From positions 1 to 17,551 of the forward strand of contig JBHIBD010000042.1 in the NCBI GenBank assembly GCA_046758865.1: a stretch of 17,551 nucleotides of DNA, given 5' to 3'. Shown here one piece after another: positions 1-7,441 of this stretch (the first letter of the stretch is position 1; every line of letters starts with the position of its first letter). The translations under genes and the position numbers were made by a program. A model generated the notes under the pieces. That model was not told where the DNA came from. It ran no database searches and saw nothing but the letters and a program-made list of their open reading frames with translations. This stretch comes from JBHIBD01 sp046758865 (GTDB lineage: Bacteria; Planctomycetota; Brocadiia; Brocadiales; Bathyanammoxibiaceae).

Positions 1-47
1 ATACCTGTTTATGACACACCGGTAACAAAGGGGGGTGCGGGCAACGC

Positions 48-60
48 AGACCTTCGGTCT
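48..60. other. Short stem-loop just beyond the RR1 stop codon
   Basis: AGACC-TTC-GGTCT forms a perfect 5-bp stem with a 3-base loop immediately after the RR1 stop codon (minus strand). No T-run follows on the minus strand, so it is at best a weak terminator or an RNA-end structure. Nothing else is recognisable in bases 1-61. Confidence 0.25.
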
Positions 61-61
61 A

Positions 62-1471
62 TCACGAAAGGTCGTGCGTCTTGAGCTTCTTGTAAAGTGT
101 TGAGCGGTCTAGGCCAAGAAAGGCTGCAGTTCGGCTTTTATTACCTTTGAAACGTTCCAGGGTGGCCTTCAGGATCTCCATCTCCTGCTTCTGCAATGAG
201 GCCTCCAGGGCGACTTCCGGGGCATTTAGGTGGGGGTTTCCCTCCTTAAAAAGAAAGTTCACATCCTTAACGTCTATGTACTTACCCTCGGCAAAAATGA
301 GTCCTCTCTGGATTACATTCTCTAGCTCCCTGACATTACCTGGCCAGTGATAGCTCTGCAACCTTTTCTTTAGCCCTCCCGTTATCCCCTGTATCTCTTT
401 ACCGTTGAGTGAATTGTGTTTTTTGATGAAGTGTTTACAGAGTAGTTCGATATCACCCGGCCTGTTGCGTAATGGTGGGATTGCGATGGGGAAGGTGTTT
501 ATCCTAAAGTAGAGGTCTTTTCTAAAGGCGTTGGCATTTACTAATTCTTCCAAGGGGGTATTAGTGGCAACAATGACCCTGACGTCTGTCCTTATGGGCG
601 TTACACTGCCTATCTTGTTGAATGTCTTACTTTCCAGCACATCGAGGAGCTTGACTTGCAGGGCCGGGGAGGCGGCAGATATCTCGTCAAGGAAGATATC
701 GCCCCCATCGGCCAGTTCAAATAGACCTATCTTATCTTGCAAGGCCCCTGTGAATGCCCCCTTGGTATGACCAAAGAGTTCACTCTCAAGGAGGGTTTCT
801 GGTAATGCACCACATGTTATGTGTACAAATGGTTTTTCCCTCCGGTGGGATTTTTCATGTATGTATCTCGCGATAAGACTCTTACCCGCGCCACTTTCAC
901 CCTGGAGCAATACCAATGTGTCCCTGTTTGCAATGTTATCCACCAGCTTCAGTAGCTCGAGCATTGTAGGGTCTTGGGTAACAAGCTCCTGGAGTGGTAA
1001 ATTTACATGGTTAAGCTGGTCATCGTCAGCAGGCCCCTTTCTTAAGGCCCTTTCCACGGTGGAAAGTAGGGTAGTATCATCCAAGGGTTTGGTCAGATAA
1101 TCATAGGCCCCCAGCTTTATGGCACTGATAGCTTCTGTTATCTGGCCGTAGGCGGTTATTATTATTACCCTGGTATCTGATTTCTTCTTTTTAACCTTTT
1201 TAAGGAGGTCCAGTCCAGAGAGCTTGGGCATCTTCACATCGGATACAACCAAGTCAAAGTCCCTTCTGCCAATCTTCCTAAGGGCCTGGACACCATCCTG
1301 GGCGGTATCTACAGTGTAGCCCTCAAGCGAGAAAAGCCCGTGAAGGGACTCCAAGACGACCTCTTCATCATCCACCAAAAGTACGCTGGCTTCTCGTATT
1401 TTATCCATTAAATTCAGGTCTTTATCGAATTTTTTGCGCCTTATTAAAAGGTTTCTTTCTTCCGAGATCAA
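62..1471 (-). CDS. NtrC-family sigma-54-dependent response regulator (RR1)
   Basis: This is a DNA-binding transcriptional activator of sigma-54 RNA polymerase in a two-component pathway, acting in the cytoplasm. It has the classic three-domain layout. The receiver (about residues 28-145) has acidic D34/D35, phospho-acceptor D78 (in VVSDVKMP), T106 and K128. The AAA+ domain (about 165-395) has Walker A GESGAGKS at 191-198, an intact GAFTGA sigma-54 contact loop at 238-243 and Walker B IFLDE at 259-263. A Fis-type helix-turn-helix ends the protein (about 445-465). The length of 469 is normal for the family. The upstream start is TTG at 1471 with no clear ribosome site. An ATG at 1408 (residue 22, MDKIREASVLLVDDE) begins much closer to the receiver, as in most relatives, and may be the real start. 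It lies 150 bp downstream of the adjacent kinase gene on the same strand, its likely partner. The intact GAFTGA loop and phospho-acceptor suggest a functional activator. Confidence 0.95.
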   Translation of the reverse strand: MISEERNLLIRRKKFDKDLNLMDKIREASVLLVDDEEVVLESLHGLFSLEGYTVDTAQDGVQALRKIGRRDFDLVVSDVKMPKLSGLDLLKKVKKKKSDTRVIIITAYGQITEAISAIKLGAYDYLTKPLDDTTLLSTVERALRKGPADDDQLNHVNLPLQELVTQDPTMLELLKLVDNIANRDTLVLLQGESGAGKSLIARYIHEKSHRREKPFVHITCGALPETLLESELFGHTKGAFTGALQDKIGLFELADGGDIFLDEISAASPALQVKLLDVLESKTFNKIGSVTPIRTDVRVIVATNTPLEELVNANAFRKDLYFRINTFPIAIPPLRNRPGDIELLCKHFIKKHNSLNGKEIQGITGGLKKRLQSYHWPGNVRELENVIQRGLIFAEGKYIDVKDVNFLFKEGNPHLNAPEVALEASLQKQEMEILKATLERFKGNKSRTAAFLGLDRSTLYKKLKTHDLS

Positions 1472-1486
1472 ATAACTCAGCCAGCC

Positions 1487-1525
1487 CAGAGCCGAGAAGA
1501 GGTGGGGTGAAGGGCTCGGGGATGG
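1487..1525. other. Imperfect GC-rich hairpin between HK1 and RR1
   Basis: The 150-bp gap between the kinase and RR1 contains CCC-A-GAGCC and GGCTCGGG arms. They form an 8-bp stem with one bulged A and a loop of about 19 bases. It could be a transcript-stability or attenuating structure between the two genes, but there is no U-tract. I see no other recognisable element in this gap. Confidence 0.2.
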
Positions 1526-1621
1526 GCGAAAACATCAGTTTTACATTGTCTAGAAGGAAAGATTCTTTGTTTGTCTTGGCCGCCCAACAATGTCGGTGTC
1601 CCGTTATTTTTACAGAAATGT

Positions 1622-2377
1622 TTATCTATTTATTGGTATGTTTACGATAAAGGTAGAGCCTCTTCCAACCTTGCTGTCGTAATAAATTACCCCTCCGTGC
1701 CGTTCCGCAATCTCCTTGCTGAGGGCCAGTCCCAGGCCGGTACCGTTTTCCTTTGTAGTGAAGAAGGGCTTGAAGAGTTCTTCTCTCAAGTGATTGGGTA
1801 TCCCGATCCCTGTGTCTGAGATGGCCACCTCTACCTGGCTGCCTTTTATGTGAGTCCGTACCCCTAACAACCCCCCAAGAGGCATTGCCTCTATAGCATT
1901 CTTAATCAGGTTTGAAAAGACATGATAAAAATCCCCAGGGAGAAGGAGATGGTTGTTATCCTCGCAGTGGGTTGCCAATTTAACCCCTTGGGCCTTTAAC
2001 TTGTTTTCATATAAGTGGAGGATGTCTTCCAGCATGGGGTATAGCGTCAGGAGCATTATAGAGGTAGCCCTTTCCTTTCTGGCGAAGTCCAGTAGGGATT
2101 CTGCCATAGTGCCTACCTTTTCTATGGCCCCCTTGGCCTTGAGGATATAGTGGGTGGCCTTCTCTTGGTTATCTGCGCATGCCAGGCTCAGGTTGAGGAA
2201 TCTACGAATACCGTCAAAGGAGTTGTTTAGCTGATGTGCTAACTCTGCTGCCCCTTTCCCCAGGATGATTAGTCGCTCTTTGTCGTCGGGTGAAAGAGGC
2301 TGCTTGGGCAGAGACCCTATAGCATTCGTGTCCGTTTTATGGAAAGTTTTAGTGCTGATTATTCCAGAGGGTTCCAT
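1622..2377 (-). CDS. Soluble sensor histidine kinase (HK1)
   Basis: This is a short histidine kinase, probably the phosphodonor for the adjacent NtrC-type regulator. The 251 residues contain only a transmitter. The HisKA-like H-box has H48 in the context AELAHQLNN. The HATPase domain has its N-box at N160 (KNAIEAM), G1 DTGIGI at 188-193, F-box FKPFFTTK at 202-209, G2 GTGLGL at 212-217 and G3 GRGSTF at 238-243. There is no transmembrane segment and no PAS, GAF or HAMP domain, so it should be cytosolic and must receive its signal through a partner, perhaps the TPR protein encoded just upstream. The residue after the catalytic His is Q rather than the common E. The gene starts 95 bp after the TPR gene ends, on the same strand, and reads as part of the same operon. 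The ATG at 2377 has no clear Shine-Dalgarno sequence. The family assignment is firm; signal and partner are inferred. Confidence 0.93.
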   Translation of the reverse strand: MEPSGIISTKTFHKTDTNAIGSLPKQPLSPDDKERLIILGKGAAELAHQLNNSFDGIRRFLNLSLACADNQEKATHYILKAKGAIEKVGTMAESLLDFARKERATSIMLLTLYPMLEDILHLYENKLKAQGVKLATHCEDNNHLLLPGDFYHVFSNLIKNAIEAMPLGGLLGVRTHIKGSQVEVAISDTGIGIPNHLREELFKPFFTTKENGTGLGLALSKEIAERHGGVIYYDSKVGRGSTFIVNIPINR

Positions 2378-2472
2378 ATTATTTTTGAATTATTTTGTTA
2401 CAGGTTACCTGAACTGCCCTACTCAAACCCATTTCTGTCAGCCCGAAATCGTCCCTTCCCCACACCTTTATC

Positions 2473-5400
2473 TTATAGTGCGCTTAAAGGGACAAGCTTG
2501 GAATCTCCACTTTCTATCTCTTGAATGAGCCTTTTTGCCTCTTCTAGTTCAGGGAAGTCTGCCCCTCCCTTTACTGCTTTTTGAAGCTGAGCGAGAGCCT
2601 CGTAACCCATTTCCTTCTTCAGGTATGCAGCCCCCAGGTGGAAATGCATGGTGGGATTGCCGTAAGCCAGCTGTGTGGCCTGCCTGAGTTCCCTCAGGGC
2701 CTCTGCATATTGCCCGTTGAGATAATAAATCCATCCCAAGGTATCTCTTACCCCAGCGTTGTTGGGGGCCATTTCTATTGCCTTTAAGGCAAGCTCAAGG
2801 GACTCCTCCACCCTCCCCCTTTCCGTGGCCAGGATCCAGGCAAGATTGTTAAAAGCCACCACGCCAATTGCAGACCGGGGTGCAAGGTCAATGGTCTTTT
2901 TATATTCCTCTATACACTCCCGGAGATTGCCCTTTTTCTCAAGCAATGTTGCAATTTGCAAGTGGGCCTGGCCTGAATCTGGCTCTACCTCCACCAGCCT
3001 TCTATACATCTCAAGGGCCCCCTCCTCATCCCCTCTCTGCTGGTCAAGGAGGGCCAGCCGCCTATATGCAGGGCTAAAGGTGCTGTCTTTTTGGATAATA
3101 GAGGCAAAGGTCTCAGCGGCCTGTTCCGTCTCCCCTGCCGCAATAAGGCTCTCTCCAAGGAAATTGGAGATAACAATGCTTTCCGGGGCAAGGGCCTTGG
3201 CCTTTTTGCACTCCTCTAGGGCCTGTTTTACGAGACCTCCCACCCTGTAGATCAGCATAGAATTCAAATGGGCGGCAAGTTCGGAGGCAGTATCTTCAGG
3301 AGCGGTGTCTAAAAGGTCTGAATACGCCTGTTTTACCGCTGCTGATAGTCTGCTCTGGTCTATTGTGGCCCTTGCCCTCTGCCTCTGACCTGAGGCTAAA
3401 GCTATGTTTGCAAGGCTCAGCGCTATGGAGGCATCCCCTTGCCTGGCCTGTCCGGCCTCTTGATAATTAGCCTCTGCCTCCTGGTACTGCCCCTCCATCT
3501 GGTTGGCAACGGCCCTTATCCAGAGGTGTAGTGGGGTATCTCCCTGGTGGGTTACCTCTATGCACTTATCGTATTCACCCTGTTGGAGATAAAGGCAGGC
3601 AAGGGTCGCGAAAGGGACGCTCTGAGGGGCTATTTCCAGGAGTTCTTCAAGGACCTGGATAGCATGAGGGACCTGACCTTGTCTCTTATGTATCTCTGCC
3701 AGGAGAATGTATGCCTGAGGTATGTCTCTCCTTTTATCAAGGAGTTTTTGGAGGGTTTCCAGGGCCTTGGAGGTATCTTCCTTGAGTGCATAGGTGGTCG
3801 CAAGGCCAAAGAGGGCCAAGGGGTGGTCATTCTCTTCGGCCAGGCATCTACGATATTGCTCCTGGGCATGGTCGTATCTGGCAAGGCCGACGTAACTACC
3901 AGCCAGCATGAGCCTTGCCTCCAAGGACTCAGGGTTAGATTCCAAGGCGAGGTTACAGACTGACAGAGCCAGGTCCGACCTGCCTTGCAGGTTGTGGATG
4001 CTGGCTATACTTAAGTATGCCGGGATGAAAGAAGGGTTGATGTTAATAACCTTTGTGAATTCCTCTAGTGCCTTTACTATCTCTCCCTTTTGCATTAAGG
4101 CGGTGCCAAGTAGGTTATGGAGGTGGTGGTTAAGGGGATTTTCCTCCAGGCCATTTCGGCACTCTTCGATACAGTCTTCTATCTTACCCCTGGCGAACAT
4201 AGTTTTTGCCAGGTTGTAGCGGCTGAGGTCTTGTAGACGGCCTTCACCTGCGGCTTTGGAGAATTCTGCCTCCGCCTCATCCAATTTCCCTCTGAGGAGG
4301 TGGGTCTGCCCAAGGAGGTTCAGTGCAAGGACATTGTTTGGGTCTTGAAGAAGAACCTCTTCGGCCAAGGCCTGGGCCCTTTCTGTATCTCCCTTCTGTA
4401 GATACAGGTGAGAGAGTTGCAGGCGTGGTAGGGAGGCGCCCTGGTCGGTGGCCACTACCTCCTCCAAGGCCCAGATAGCCTTTTTGTAATCCTTCATCAG
4501 AAGATATGTCTTCCCCATTTCCCGGTAAATGGTGGTTGGAAGGCGAAATTCATCAGAATCAGAGAGTGTAAGTTCCTCAAAGACCTCCACGGCCTCTTTA
4601 GACCTACCTCTGGCCATCAAGAGATTTCCCAGATACATAGACACCAATGTGTTGCCCGGCATGGCCGTGTCCACTTCTCTGCACCTTTCCAGGGCATTGC
4701 TATATAAGCGATTCAGCTCAAAGAAGATGGCTTCGTTCAGGTATTGTAGCGCCACAGGGTCTGGCCTTGCTGCCTGGAAGTCCCCTATGAAGTCAAGATA
4801 GAGTTTCCTCTGTTCTTGGTTAAGGTATGAGTCTTCAATAATCTCAACGGCCTTCTCGGACTTATCGGCATGGAGGTAGACGTTCCCCAGCATTACATAG
4901 GGGAGGGGGGATTTTGGGGCTAGACGGAGGGCATCCGCGAAGGCCGCTTCCGCCCTCTCCAGGTCTTCCGTTAGATGATAGGCCGTTCCCAGACCAATAT
5001 GGAGTGATACCATAGAAGGCCGAAGCCTAAGGGCCCTCTTGTAGGTGTCTATTGCCTTATCATATCTCTGTTGTGAGATGTAGATTCTTCCAAGGACTAT
5101 ATAGGAGGGCAGATACTCTTTATCAATGTCAATTACCTTCTCAACCTCTTTTTTGGCATTATTTATGTCCTTTTCTTCATGGATTCTGGCCAGTAGCAGG
5201 CGGGAGGGAATGTCTCTTTCGTCTTGCTTGAGATTATTTGTGAGGATAGCTATAGCCTCCTCTTTGTTACCCAAGGCTAGCGATGTTTTAGCTAGCTGGC
5301 GGGTGGCAGGCAGAAAACCTGGTTCAAGCTCAAGGACCTTGTTAAAGCACTGGCGGGCCCTAGGAAAGTTTCTTATGCGGAGAAGGGCAAGCCCCTTAAG

Positions 5401-6813
5401 GTAAAGTACCCTGGGCTGGTTAGGGTCTTTGGCCAGGACTTCGTCACAGGTTCTCAGGCATTTTTCTACTTCACCCGCAGACAAAGAAAGGTAGGCAAGA
5501 TTTATCTTGGCAGAGGAGGGGGCTCGTTCCATGAGCCTGGTAAATTCCTGCTGCGCCTCTTGGAATTTTCCCTGGGCCTGGTATGTCATACCAAGCAGTT
5601 GGACGGCAAGGACGTTTTCAGGCTCCAGCTCCAGGACCTCTTTTGCATAATTTGAGGCCTCTTCCCAACGCGCCTCCTTGGCAAGGAGTTGTGCGAGGGT
5701 GAGCTTTGCGGGTATATATTCAGGGGTAGAGCTTATAGCACTTACAAGTTCAGTCTTTGCCTCTTCCCTCTTATGGGTTTGTATCAGGGCTAACGCCAGG
5801 AAATAATGGGCCTCTACAGAGCGGGGCATGTATACACTAGCCTGTCTCAGGTGGGAAATTGCCTTGTGGTAGTCCTTCTCTTGAAGGGCAACTACACCAC
5901 GGATATACTCTACGACAGGTATATTTTTGTGGGTGAGTTTAGAGACGGTTTCAGCCGCCGCAACGGCCTCCTCGTATCTACCCATTCTTAGGTATAGGAG
6001 TCCTCTCATAATACCAGCCTGAAGCTGGTTCTGTCTGGTACTTGTGGTTTCATCCAGAGTCTCAAGGGCCTCTTCATATCGTCCTTGGTAACTGTAGATT
6101 ATGGCAAGGTTTAGGCCAATGGAAAAATTCTTGGGATTCTGCTTGAGGGCCTCCAAACATTGGGACTCTGCCTTTTCATAGTCGCTTGTGACGGTGTAAA
6201 GGTTAACGAGACCGAGGTGTGCGGGTACGTAGTCGTTTTCTATGGCCAGGGCGTTTTTAAAGCAGGTGACGGCTTTTTCTGGTTCATTCTGCTCTATATG
6301 TATCTTGCCTTTGAGGACCAGTGCCTTATGGTCTTGGGGCTCATTAATGAGTATCTGGTCGCAGGAGGTCATAGCCTGCTGGAGTAACTCAGACACTGTA
6401 GCGTCATCCTGTCCAGAGCTACGGTACTGGATTGCTTTATTAAGGTAGGTTGAGGTTATTTGTAGCGTGGTCTCTGTGGACTCGGGTTGGAGGGAACGTG
6501 CAAGCTCATATTCGGCCAGGGCCTGGTCAAACTCCCCGAGTCGGCGAAAAGACTGGCCAAGCTGGAAGTGCGCATCGAAGCTTGTAGGATTTTTTTCCAG
6601 TTCCCTTTTGAATTCCGAGATGGCTTCACTGTATCTGTTTAGTCTGGCATATATTTTCCCCCTTTCGAGGGGCTCTTTGCCCCTCAAGACCGTCCAGGTG
6701 CGTATCTTTCCCCTACCCATGTATAAAAGTGCGGCTACTCCACCCAAAAATATTAACCCTGCAAGCAGAGAAATCCAGATAATATAGCCCTTACTTTTTC
6801 TTTTTTTTGCCAT
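2473..6813 (-). CDS. Giant membrane-anchored TPR protein, PrsT-like
   Basis: This 1446-residue protein is almost entirely tetratricopeptide repeats, about 35-40 units by length. A basic N-terminus (MAKKRKSKGY) is followed by one membrane segment (about residues 9-32, IIWISLLAGLIFLGG), which predicts an inner-membrane anchor with the repeats in the periplasm. Consensus TPR positions are plain in units such as AISEFKRELEKNP and AIDTYKRALRLRP. The array breaks near residues 655-690 (around YLDFIGDFQAARPDP) and again shortly before about residue 1170, suggesting separate superhelices. The C-terminal block with NNLAWILA and RDTLGWIYYLNGQYAEAL resembles the end of PEP-CTERM-system TPR proteins (PrsT family), which are usually shorter at roughly 900 residues and are often lipoproteins. 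No lipobox is seen here. The ATG at 6813 has AGGA 4 bases upstream. It is the first gene of an operon with HK1 and RR1 and has its own -24/-12 promoter. Its likely role is a scaffold in polysaccharide or envelope assembly; its partners are unknown. Confidence 0.9.
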   Translation of the reverse strand: MAKKRKSKGYIIWISLLAGLIFLGGVAALLYMGRGKIRTWTVLRGKEPLERGKIYARLNRYSEAISEFKRELEKNPTSFDAHFQLGQSFRRLGEFDQALAEYELARSLQPESTETTLQITSTYLNKAIQYRSSGQDDATVSELLQQAMTSCDQILINEPQDHKALVLKGKIHIEQNEPEKAVTCFKNALAIENDYVPAHLGLVNLYTVTSDYEKAESQCLEALKQNPKNFSIGLNLAIIYSYQGRYEEALETLDETTSTRQNQLQAGIMRGLLYLRMGRYEEAVAAAETVSKLTHKNIPVVEYIRGVVALQEKDYHKAISHLRQASVYMPRSVEAHYFLALALIQTHKREEAKTELVSAISSTPEYIPAKLTLAQLLAKEARWEEASNYAKEVLELEPENVLAVQLLGMTYQAQGKFQEAQQEFTRLMERAPSSAKINLAYLSLSAGEVEKCLRTCDEVLAKDPNQPRVLYLKGLALLRIRNFPRARQCFNKVLELEPGFLPATRQLAKTSLALGNKEEAIAILTNNLKQDERDIPSRLLLARIHEEKDINNAKKEVEKVIDIDKEYLPSYIVLGRIYISQQRYDKAIDTYKRALRLRPSMVSLHIGLGTAYHLTEDLERAEAAFADALRLAPKSPLPYVMLGNVYLHADKSEKAVEIIEDSYLNQEQRKLYLDFIGDFQAARPDPVALQYLNEAIFFELNRLYSNALERCREVDTAMPGNTLVSMYLGNLLMARGRSKEAVEVFEELTLSDSDEFRLPTTIYREMGKTYLLMKDYKKAIWALEEVVATDQGASLPRLQLSHLYLQKGDTERAQALAEEVLLQDPNNVLALNLLGQTHLLRGKLDEAEAEFSKAAGEGRLQDLSRYNLAKTMFARGKIEDCIEECRNGLEENPLNHHLHNLLGTALMQKGEIVKALEEFTKVININPSFIPAYLSIASIHNLQGRSDLALSVCNLALESNPESLEARLMLAGSYVGLARYDHAQEQYRRCLAEENDHPLALFGLATTYALKEDTSKALETLQKLLDKRRDIPQAYILLAEIHKRQGQVPHAIQVLEELLEIAPQSVPFATLACLYLQQGEYDKCIEVTHQGDTPLHLWIRAVANQMEGQYQEAEANYQEAGQARQGDASIALSLANIALASGQRQRARATIDQSRLSAAVKQAYSDLLDTAPEDTASELAAHLNSMLIYRVGGLVKQALEECKKAKALAPESIVISNFLGESLIAAGETEQAAETFASIIQKDSTFSPAYRRLALLDQQRGDEEGALEMYRRLVEVEPDSGQAHLQIATLLEKKGNLRECIEEYKKTIDLAPRSAIGVVAFNNLAWILATERGRVEESLELALKAIEMAPNNAGVRDTLGWIYYLNGQYAEALRELRQATQLAYGNPTMHFHLGAAYLKKEMGYEALAQLQKAVKGGADFPELEEAKRLIQEIESGDSKLVPLSAL

Positions 6814-6817
6814 ATTG

Positions 6818-6821
6818 TCCT
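6818..6821 (-). promoter_or_regulatory. Ribosome binding site of the TPR gene
   Basis: On the minus strand AGGA lies 4 bases before the ATG at 6813. This supports that start and the inclusion of the basic N-terminus and membrane anchor. Confidence 0.6.
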
Positions 6822-6884
6822 TACAAGGCCCTCTAGAACAGATAATTTATTTATAAGTCCTTTAGTATGCTTCTTCCTAAGTGT

Positions 6885-6900
6885 TGCAAAAAAAATGCCC
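6885..6900 (-). promoter_or_regulatory. Sigma-54 (-24/-12) promoter for the TPR/HK1/RR1 operon
   Basis: Read on the minus strand, the bases are GGGCATTTTTTTTGCA. Against the sigma-54 consensus TGGCACG-N4-TTGCW, 9 of 12 defined positions match. These include the essential GG (6899-6898) and GC (6887-6886) separated by exactly 10 bases. Transcription would start near 6874, leaving a leader of about 61 bases before the ATG at 6813. Two NtrC-type activators encoded on either side of this region supply the required activator class. Confidence 0.7.
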
Positions 6901-7009
6901 ATTTGTTGACCATGTATGTAAGTGTAAAGGAACTAATGCGATAAAAATGTTTTGGGCAGAAACAGCTATTGATCAGAATAAGAAAAAAGTGTCTACTTTT
7001 TCCTACACC

Positions 7010-7041
7010 CTTCTCTGAGAGAAGAATAACTTTCTATTCTT
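7010..7041. other. Two adjacent inverted repeats in the divergent intergenic region
   Basis: CTTCTCT-G-AGAGAAG (7010-7024) is followed with overlap by AAGAATA-N6-TATTCTT (7022-7041). Both are perfect dyads in AT-rich sequence between two divergent regulatory operons. They could be operator sites, but in DNA this AT-rich short dyads arise easily by chance. Confidence 0.25.
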
Positions 7042-7087
7042 ATTGTACTTAGTCGCTTTTCAACAAAACTGGACTTTTCGTTTTTAC

Positions 7088-7095
7088 TTGTCAAC
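7088..7095. promoter_or_regulatory. TTGTCAAC half-site, possible enhancer for the TPR promoter
   Basis: The 8-mer TTGTCAAC equals the left arm of the perfect TTGTCAAC-N4-GTTGACAA palindrome found upstream of the exporter gene. It lies about 190 bp upstream of the -24 element of the minus-strand TPR promoter, a normal distance for an NtrC-type enhancer. A second, opposite-arm half-site (TTGTTGAC) lies at 6903-6910, next to the -24 box. Neither is a full palindrome, so the assignment is tentative. Confidence 0.3.
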
Positions 7096-7229
7096 AATTC
7101 TCTTCAGGTTAAATCCAGCAGTTTTTTTGGAAGGTTGTGGGATTTTTTTGTAAAAGACAGGTAATATTTCTTATTATTTTTTATCCTGAGTTGAGAGCTT
7201 ATTGTCAGAAATAGTTAGAAATAAAAAGC

Positions 7230-7279
7230 TTGACATTTTCTGCATAACCGTGAAAATAGGGCGACTTATATGGTATAAA
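7230..7279 (+). promoter_or_regulatory. Candidate sigma-70-type promoter(s) upstream of HK2
   Basis: Two housekeeping-type signals lie here. A perfect -35 hexamer TTGACA (7230-7235) is followed after 16 bases by GAAAAT, which matches 4 of 6 positions of TATAAT. An extended -10 TGGTATAAA lies at 7271-7279. No GG-N10-GC arrangement was found on the plus strand between 6814 and 7441, so the kinase/regulator operon is more likely driven by a housekeeping promoter than by sigma-54. The leader would pass through the kinase-gene remnant. Confidence 0.35.
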
Positions 7280-7297
7280 GGTTATTGAAACGGGGGT

Positions 7298-7377
7298 CCA
7301 ATCTTAAGGAACACAGGGAAATAGCAGTGGTTGCTGGAGGGGGGTGCCTTGGAGAGGTTTTTATAAAAGGTTCTTCC
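7298..7377 (+). pseudogene. Decayed duplicate of the 5' end of the HK2 gene
   Basis: Bases 7298-7377 are a degenerate direct repeat of 7437-7512, the start of the downstream kinase gene. The first 38 bases align without gaps with 32 identities. In frame they read KEHREIAVVAGGGCLGEVF against KEHWKIAVVARDDLREVL in the kinase. The copy has lost the start codon (CTT in place of TTG). It has gained about 3 bases in a G-run and carries a 1-base insertion near 7365. It then hits a stop at 7378-7380. The similarity ends abruptly at GGTTCTTCC in both copies. This is a remnant of a tandem duplication or of a former paralogous kinase, and it now lies in the leader of the intact gene. Confidence 0.75.
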
Positions 7378-7441
7378 TAATTACCATTCCCCACGTAACT
7401 TATAAATATCCAGTGGCTTAGCAGTTGGAGGCAGTGCCAAT

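Noticed and set aside
2416..2457. Two GG-N10-GC matches on the minus strand upstream of HK1 that could be sigma-54 promoters.
   Set aside because: Only the GG and GC positions and a few others match (about 6 of 12 in the better one); the rest is unlike the consensus and such matches arise by chance.
2759..6787. Many plus-strand frames of 60-160 codons opposite the TPR gene.
   Set aside because: They are reverse-strand shadows of a repetitive coding sequence with Ser/Leu-rich content and no family resemblance.
7413..7430. TGGCTTAGCAGTTGGA before HK2 as a sigma-54 promoter.
   Set aside because: The -12 element lacks the required GC at the correct 10-base spacing.
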